This document shows, piece by piece, positions 5,246-5,252 of a stretch of 5,252 nucleotides of DNA. This stretch comes from Nitrospirota bacterium. GTDB taxonomy: Bacteria; Nitrospirota; Thermodesulfovibrionia; Thermodesulfovibrionales; JdFR-85. A model generated the notes under the pieces. The model was not told the origin of the DNA. It saw only the letters and a program-made list of their open reading frames with translations, and ran no database searches. The first letter of the stretch is position 1. Every line of letters starts with the position of its first letter. Position numbers and translations under genes: made by a program. The stretch spans positions 1 through 5,252 of the forward strand of contig JAADHP010000222.1 in NCBI GenBank assembly GCA_013151785.1. The letters are read 5' to 3'.

Positions 5246-5252
5246 AGGATAA

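Noticed and set aside
1..5252. CRISPR array, tRNA, rRNA, insertion sequence ends or attachment sites
   Set aside because: No regularly spaced repeats, cloverleaf-like segments, transposase motifs or long terminal inverted repeats were seen by eye.

Overview
The window is a stretch of bacterial chromosome with every recognisable gene on the + strand. It suggests a Gram-negative, free-living bacterium of moderate G+C. The B12-dependent radical SAM gene looks like a hopanoid C-3 methylase, and the general gene style (small HEPN/MNT module, AraC-GyrI regulator, CmoA-like methyltransferase tail) would fit Nitrospirota or a deltaproteobacterial lineage. That placement is a guess from protein style, not a demonstrated assignment.

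Layout. Bases 1-104 hold the end of a class I SAM-dependent methyltransferase. Bases 223-1224 encode an extended short-chain dehydrogenase/reductase (sugar or sterol epimerase/dehydratase type), visibly richer in A+T than the genes downstream. A 130-base intergenic stretch carries a candidate promoter and an 8-base direct repeat. It leads to a small two-helix membrane protein (1355-1621) and then a B12-binding radical SAM enzyme (1684-3048) that reads like HpnR. An AraC-family regulator with a GyrI-like effector domain follows (3102-3980). Bases 3952-4095 look like the leftover C-terminus of a lost gene. A two-gene HEPN/MNT toxin-antitoxin module (mntA 4120-4536, hepT 4529-4948) comes next. 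It has a good extended -10 promoter placed so close to the mntA ATG that its message may be leaderless. The window ends in an SRPBCC-fold gene (4955 onward) whose last part seems frameshifted.

How the genes work together. The only tightly coupled unit is mntA-hepT: an 8-base overlap, a strong Shine-Dalgarno inside mntA placed for the TTG start of hepT, and intact signature motifs (DxD plus a third Asp in MntA, RX4HXY in HepT). The SRPBCC gene starts 6 bases after hepT and may share the transcript. The membrane protein and the radical SAM gene are close enough (62 bases) to be cotranscribed, but no shared pathway is evident. The two coding relics, the A+T-rich epimerase, the toxin-antitoxin pair and the frameshifted tail gene make this look like a region of gene turnover rather than a single dedicated operon. 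I see no clearly undescribed system. The observations most worth following are the leaderless-type promoter of mntA, the Gly-for-Ser change in its active-site motif, and the two relics.
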